A DNA stretch of 64,000 nt from Acetobacter sp. UBA5411 (GTDB lineage Bacteria; Pseudomonadota; Alphaproteobacteria; Acetobacterales; Acetobacteraceae): the NCBI RefSeq assembly GCF_002409645.1, contig NZ_DHNR01000017.1, forward strand, positions 13,716 through 77,715. The letters are read 5' to 3'. The notes under the pieces are model-generated. The model saw nothing but the letters and a program-made list of their open reading frames with translations, did no database searches and was not told where the DNA came from. Below, in pieces: positions 61,734-64,000 of this stretch. The position numbers were made by a program, and so were the translations under genes. Within the stretch, counting starts at the first letter, position 1. The number at the start of each line of letters is the position of its first letter.

Positions 61734-62372
61734 TCAGCTTGCGGAATACACTGCCAGAAACATGGTGACTGTTGCGTCGGCTATGCGGTCGATATCGGCG
61801 TCCGTCGTGGAGACAGGCAACTCAAAGCGGCGACGCGTGACGATCCGGGTCTGGCACAAAGTATAGAACTGCTCGGCAGCGAACATCGGATCGGGAACAT
61901 TGAGTTCCTTTTTTTCTGTCCGATCCGTCAGCCATCGGGCCAGGGTGTCGATGCAGATAGCGGGTGCATGTTCCCAGAACGTCTCGGCAAGATGGGGGAA
62001 ATGCCGGGCTTCAGAGATAATGACGCGATACAGGGACAGAGTGGTGGGCGCGATGATCAGGGCAATGGTCGATCGGGCCAGGGCGTGCAGGGTCTCTCGT
62101 GGGGGAAGGTCCGCGTTGACGGGACGAAAGGCGGCCGGAAGATCCCGCTCGGTTTTCTGTTTGACCACCGCAGTGAAGAGTTCGGCCTTGTTATCGAAGT
62201 AGTTATAAAGAGTGCCTTTGGAAACACCGGTATGGCGGGCGATGACGGACATGCTGGCGCCTTCATAGCCATATTCGGCAAAGATTTCGTGTGCCCCTTT
62301 CAAAATCTGTTCCCGTTTGGCTGTTGCGGCTTCCCCGGAATGCTTTGGTGAGCCGGTGCTCTGGTTTGTCAT
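61734..62372 (-). CDS. TetR-family transcriptional regulator
   Basis: 212 residues. The N-terminal helix-turn-helix is ARHTGVSKGTLYNYFDNKAE (about 42-61), preceded by ILKGAHEIFAEYGYEGASMS. The C-terminal ligand domain is all-helical (SLYRVIISEARHFPHLAETF) and resembles the AefR-like/RND-regulator group. It is divergent from the RND outer-membrane lipoprotein gene at 62607, and a dyad matching TetR operators lies between them, suggesting it represses that efflux gene and possibly itself. Confidence 0.93.
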   Translation of the reverse strand: MTNQSTGSPKHSGEAATAKREQILKGAHEIFAEYGYEGASMSVIARHTGVSKGTLYNYFDNKAELFTAVVKQKTERDLPAAFRPVNADLPPRETLHALARSTIALIIAPTTLSLYRVIISEARHFPHLAETFWEHAPAICIDTLARWLTDRTEKKELNVPDPMFAAEQFYTLCQTRIVTRRRFELPVSTTDADIDRIADATVTMFLAVYSAS

Positions 62373-62439
62373 AATCTTCTCTGATGTTGTGGGGATGCGG
62401 GCGTGATTGACGCCCTAGGGAAAGCCGATAGGGTGCATG

Positions 62440-62460
62440 CTGACCGATCGGTTCGGTCAG
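62440..62460. promoter_or_regulatory. Probable TetR operator
   Basis: CTGACCGA-TCGGT-TCGGTCAG is a perfect 8-bp inverted repeat with 5-base spacer, about 70 bp upstream of the TetR gene start and 147 bp upstream of the efflux gene. Its form TGACCGA...TCGGTCA is common among TetR-family operators. Confidence 0.7.
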
Positions 62461-62606
62461 CGTCAAGTTAGAGTGCCGCTGACGACAGGGGCGGGATCGT
62501 CAGACGAGATCGTCAGATGGGGGCGGCTGACCAGAATGAGGCCGCCTACGGGAAGTGAAAAACGCCCATCACAGTGTTGCGATGGGCTGTGGGGGTGAGA
62601 GTGTCT

Positions 62607-64000
62607 ATGTGGTTGCGCACGGCGAAATCGAAGCAGGTTCTGACCAGTCTTGTTCTTCTGTTGTCAGGCTGCGCGGTCGGACCGAACTATAAGAAACCCC
62701 AGACATGGACGCCGCCAGCGTGGAAGATTGCGCAGGCGGGCAGCAAGGGCAGCGTGACGATTCCGGACGCGCCGGACGTCAACTGGTGGAATATTTTCCA
62801 GGATCCCGAACTGACCTCTCTTGAGAAGCGGATTGCGACCGAGAACCTCGACGTGCAGCGTGGCACGGCTCAGCTCGCCGAGAGCAGGGCGCAGCTCGTT
62901 CTGGCGGGCGCGGAGCGGTTTCCGGCTCTGAGTGCATCCGGTTCCTATGCGCGGGCACAGTACAGCTCCCAGAACCTGCGTCGCATCGTTTCTCATATTG
63001 CTGAAAGTACCGGTGGCGGCATTGGCCAGCTTCTCGATCAAAACGCCAGCAATGCGACCATTCCTCTTCTGGATCGCTGGCGCGATGGCGTGGATGCGAC
63101 ATGGGAGGTCGATCTCTGGGGGCGTGTGCGTCGTCAGTATGAGGCGGCTCAGGCCTATCTGGATGAAAGCACCGAGCAACGTCGTTCGTTGTTGATCGCC
63201 CGTGAAGCCGATCTGGCGCGTGATTACATGACGCTGCGCGGGACGCAGAAGCAGCTCGCGATTCTGCAACATAATCGGGATGATGCGCAGCGTGTGCTGG
63301 AGTTGAGCACCTCACGCTATCAGCACGGCCTTGTCAGTGAGCTGGATCAGGAAGAGGCGCGCTCGGAGCTCGAGGCCATTCAGGCCCAGATTCCGCAACT
63401 GGAGCAGGAAGCCAAGCTGGAGATCAACGCGGTCAGTCTGTTGATGGGAACACCGCCCGGTAGTCTGGATGCGGAACTCTCCACGCCGACAGAGTTCCAG
63501 CCGGTTCCGCCGCGTGTGCCCGTTGGACTGCCGTCCGAGCTTGCGGAGCGTCGTCCGGATATTCGTGCAGCCAGTGACGAGCTACATGCTGCGACAGCGG
63601 AGGTGGGTCAGGCGATCGCGGATTTCTATCCACGAGTCACGATCGATGCGAGCTTCGGCATGCAGTCGTTCTCTTTCCGGGATCTGGGGCTGTGGAATGC
63701 CCGGGCATGGAATGTGGGACCGACCATCACGATTCCAATTTTTCAGGGTGGGCGTCTCGCAGGGCAGCTTGAGTTGAAGAAGGCCAGCCAGAAGGCGGCG
63801 GCCATTCAGTATCGCAAGACCGTGCTGTCGGCGTGGAAAGACGTGGACGATGCCCTGACGGCTTTCACCAAGGACGGTCAGCGGACGGACGAGCTGGCGG
63901 CGAAGAAGGCTGCGGACCAGCGTGCTTATGAGCTGACGCTTGAGCGTTACCGTCACGGGATGGACAGCTTTCTGCGTGTATTAGATTCGGAGCGTCGATT
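62607..64000 (+). CDS. RND efflux outer-membrane lipoprotein (NodT/OprM family), 3' end beyond window
   Basis: 464 residues are visible; the family usually has 470-500. Lipoprotein signal peptide with lipobox LLLSGC, lipidated Cys22, then AVGPNYKKPQTWTPP, a hallmark of the NodT/OprM outer-membrane factors. The conserved WWNIFQDPELTSLEKRIATE and the repeated outer-membrane efflux domains (ASGSYARAQYSSQNLRRIVS, VDATWEVDLWGRVRRQYEAA, ELAERRPDIRAASDELHAAT, GPTITIPIFQGGRLAGQLEL) follow. The reading frame is open to 64000. Forms the exit duct of a tripartite drug efflux pump; inner-membrane partners would lie downstream. Start ATG at 62607 has GGGGGTGAG upstream. Confidence 0.93.
   Translation, partial: MWLRTAKSKQVLTSLVLLLSGCAVGPNYKKPQTWTPPAWKIAQAGSKGSVTIPDAPDVNWWNIFQDPELTSLEKRIATENLDVQRGTAQLAESRAQLVLAGAERFPALSASGSYARAQYSSQNLRRIVSHIAESTGGGIGQLLDQNASNATIPLLDRWRDGVDATWEVDLWGRVRRQYEAAQAYLDESTEQRRSLLIAREADLARDYMTLRGTQKQLAILQHNRDDAQRVLELSTSRYQHGLVSELDQEEARSELEAIQAQIPQLEQEAKLEINAVSLLMGTPPGSLDAELSTPTEFQPVPPRVPVGLPSELAERRPDIRAASDELHAATAEVGQAIADFYPRVTIDASFGMQSFSFRDLGLWNARAWNVGPTITIPIFQGGRLAGQLELKKASQKAAAIQYRKTVLSAWKDVDDALTAFTKDGQRTDELAAKKAADQRAYELTLERYRHGMDSFLRVLDSERR

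Noticed and set aside
1..64000. CRISPR array, prophage or toxin-antitoxin modules
   Set aside because: No regularly spaced repeats, cas genes, phage structural genes or recognisable toxin-antitoxin pairs were seen.

Overview
The window looks like chromosomal DNA of an acetic acid bacterium (Acetobacteraceae, Alphaproteobacteria). Reasons: a membrane-anchored PQQ-type sugar dehydrogenase, an aerobic (CobN-type) cobalamin operon under a cobalamin riboswitch, an alphaproteobacterial pepA-holC pair, an initiator-tRNA fragment, and short GC-rich and AT-rich intergenic repeats that recur in the window. No genus is claimed. All calls were made by reading the sequence; no database search was run.

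Layout. 1-2126 is the right end of an integrated element: a carboxymuconolactone decarboxylase-like protein, an MFS transporter relic, a tyrosine recombinase and an attachment site made of the 3' half of an initiator tRNA-Met gene. 2127-3000 holds the tRNA terminator and a decayed IS5-type transposase. 3028-15343 is the most unusual block: a TonB-dependent receptor, then a nine-gene leftward operon (periplasmic binding protein, three-subunit FAD/[2Fe-2S] oxidase, two permeases, ATPase, arginase, ornithine cyclodeaminase) and a divergent LysR regulator. The gene content matches the octopine/nopaline catabolic regions of Agrobacterium Ti plasmids and predicts uptake and oxidative splitting of an arginine-derived opine (or related N-substituted arginine), then arginine to ornithine to proline. 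The regulator is broken by a 19-bp tandem duplication. A regulatory block with a TAAG-N5-CTTA box is shared between the operon/regulator promoter and the region upstream of the TonB receptor.

15493-20128 is a sulfonate/sulfur-acquisition cluster: ssuB and ssuC divergent from ssuA and an acyl-CoA-dehydrogenase-fold monooxygenase, then a serine hydrolase. 20183-30450 holds mostly stand-alone metabolic and maintenance genes: nitroreductase, cytochrome P450, large-subunit catalase, semialdehyde dehydrogenase, a DUF721 protein, mutY and ferrochelatase. 30896-33737 is a convergent pair of large Ser/Thr/Gly-rich secreted-type repeat proteins in AT-rich surroundings. 34622-44214 is a riboswitch-led cobalamin operon: DUF1636 protein, cobW, cobN, cobB, cobO, cobQ, cobC, nearly all with overlapping stops and starts.

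44370-64000 is mainly housekeeping: PQQ sugar dehydrogenase, FUSC transporter, two YidB-like proteins, dnaB, a GlcD-type FAD oxidase, a Sua5-type tRNA-modification enzyme, cysQ, an MFS exporter, an MYG1-family protein, pepA-holC, an internally deleted aldo/keto reductase, and a TetR regulator divergent from an RND outer-membrane lipoprotein that runs off the window end, with a good dyad operator between them.
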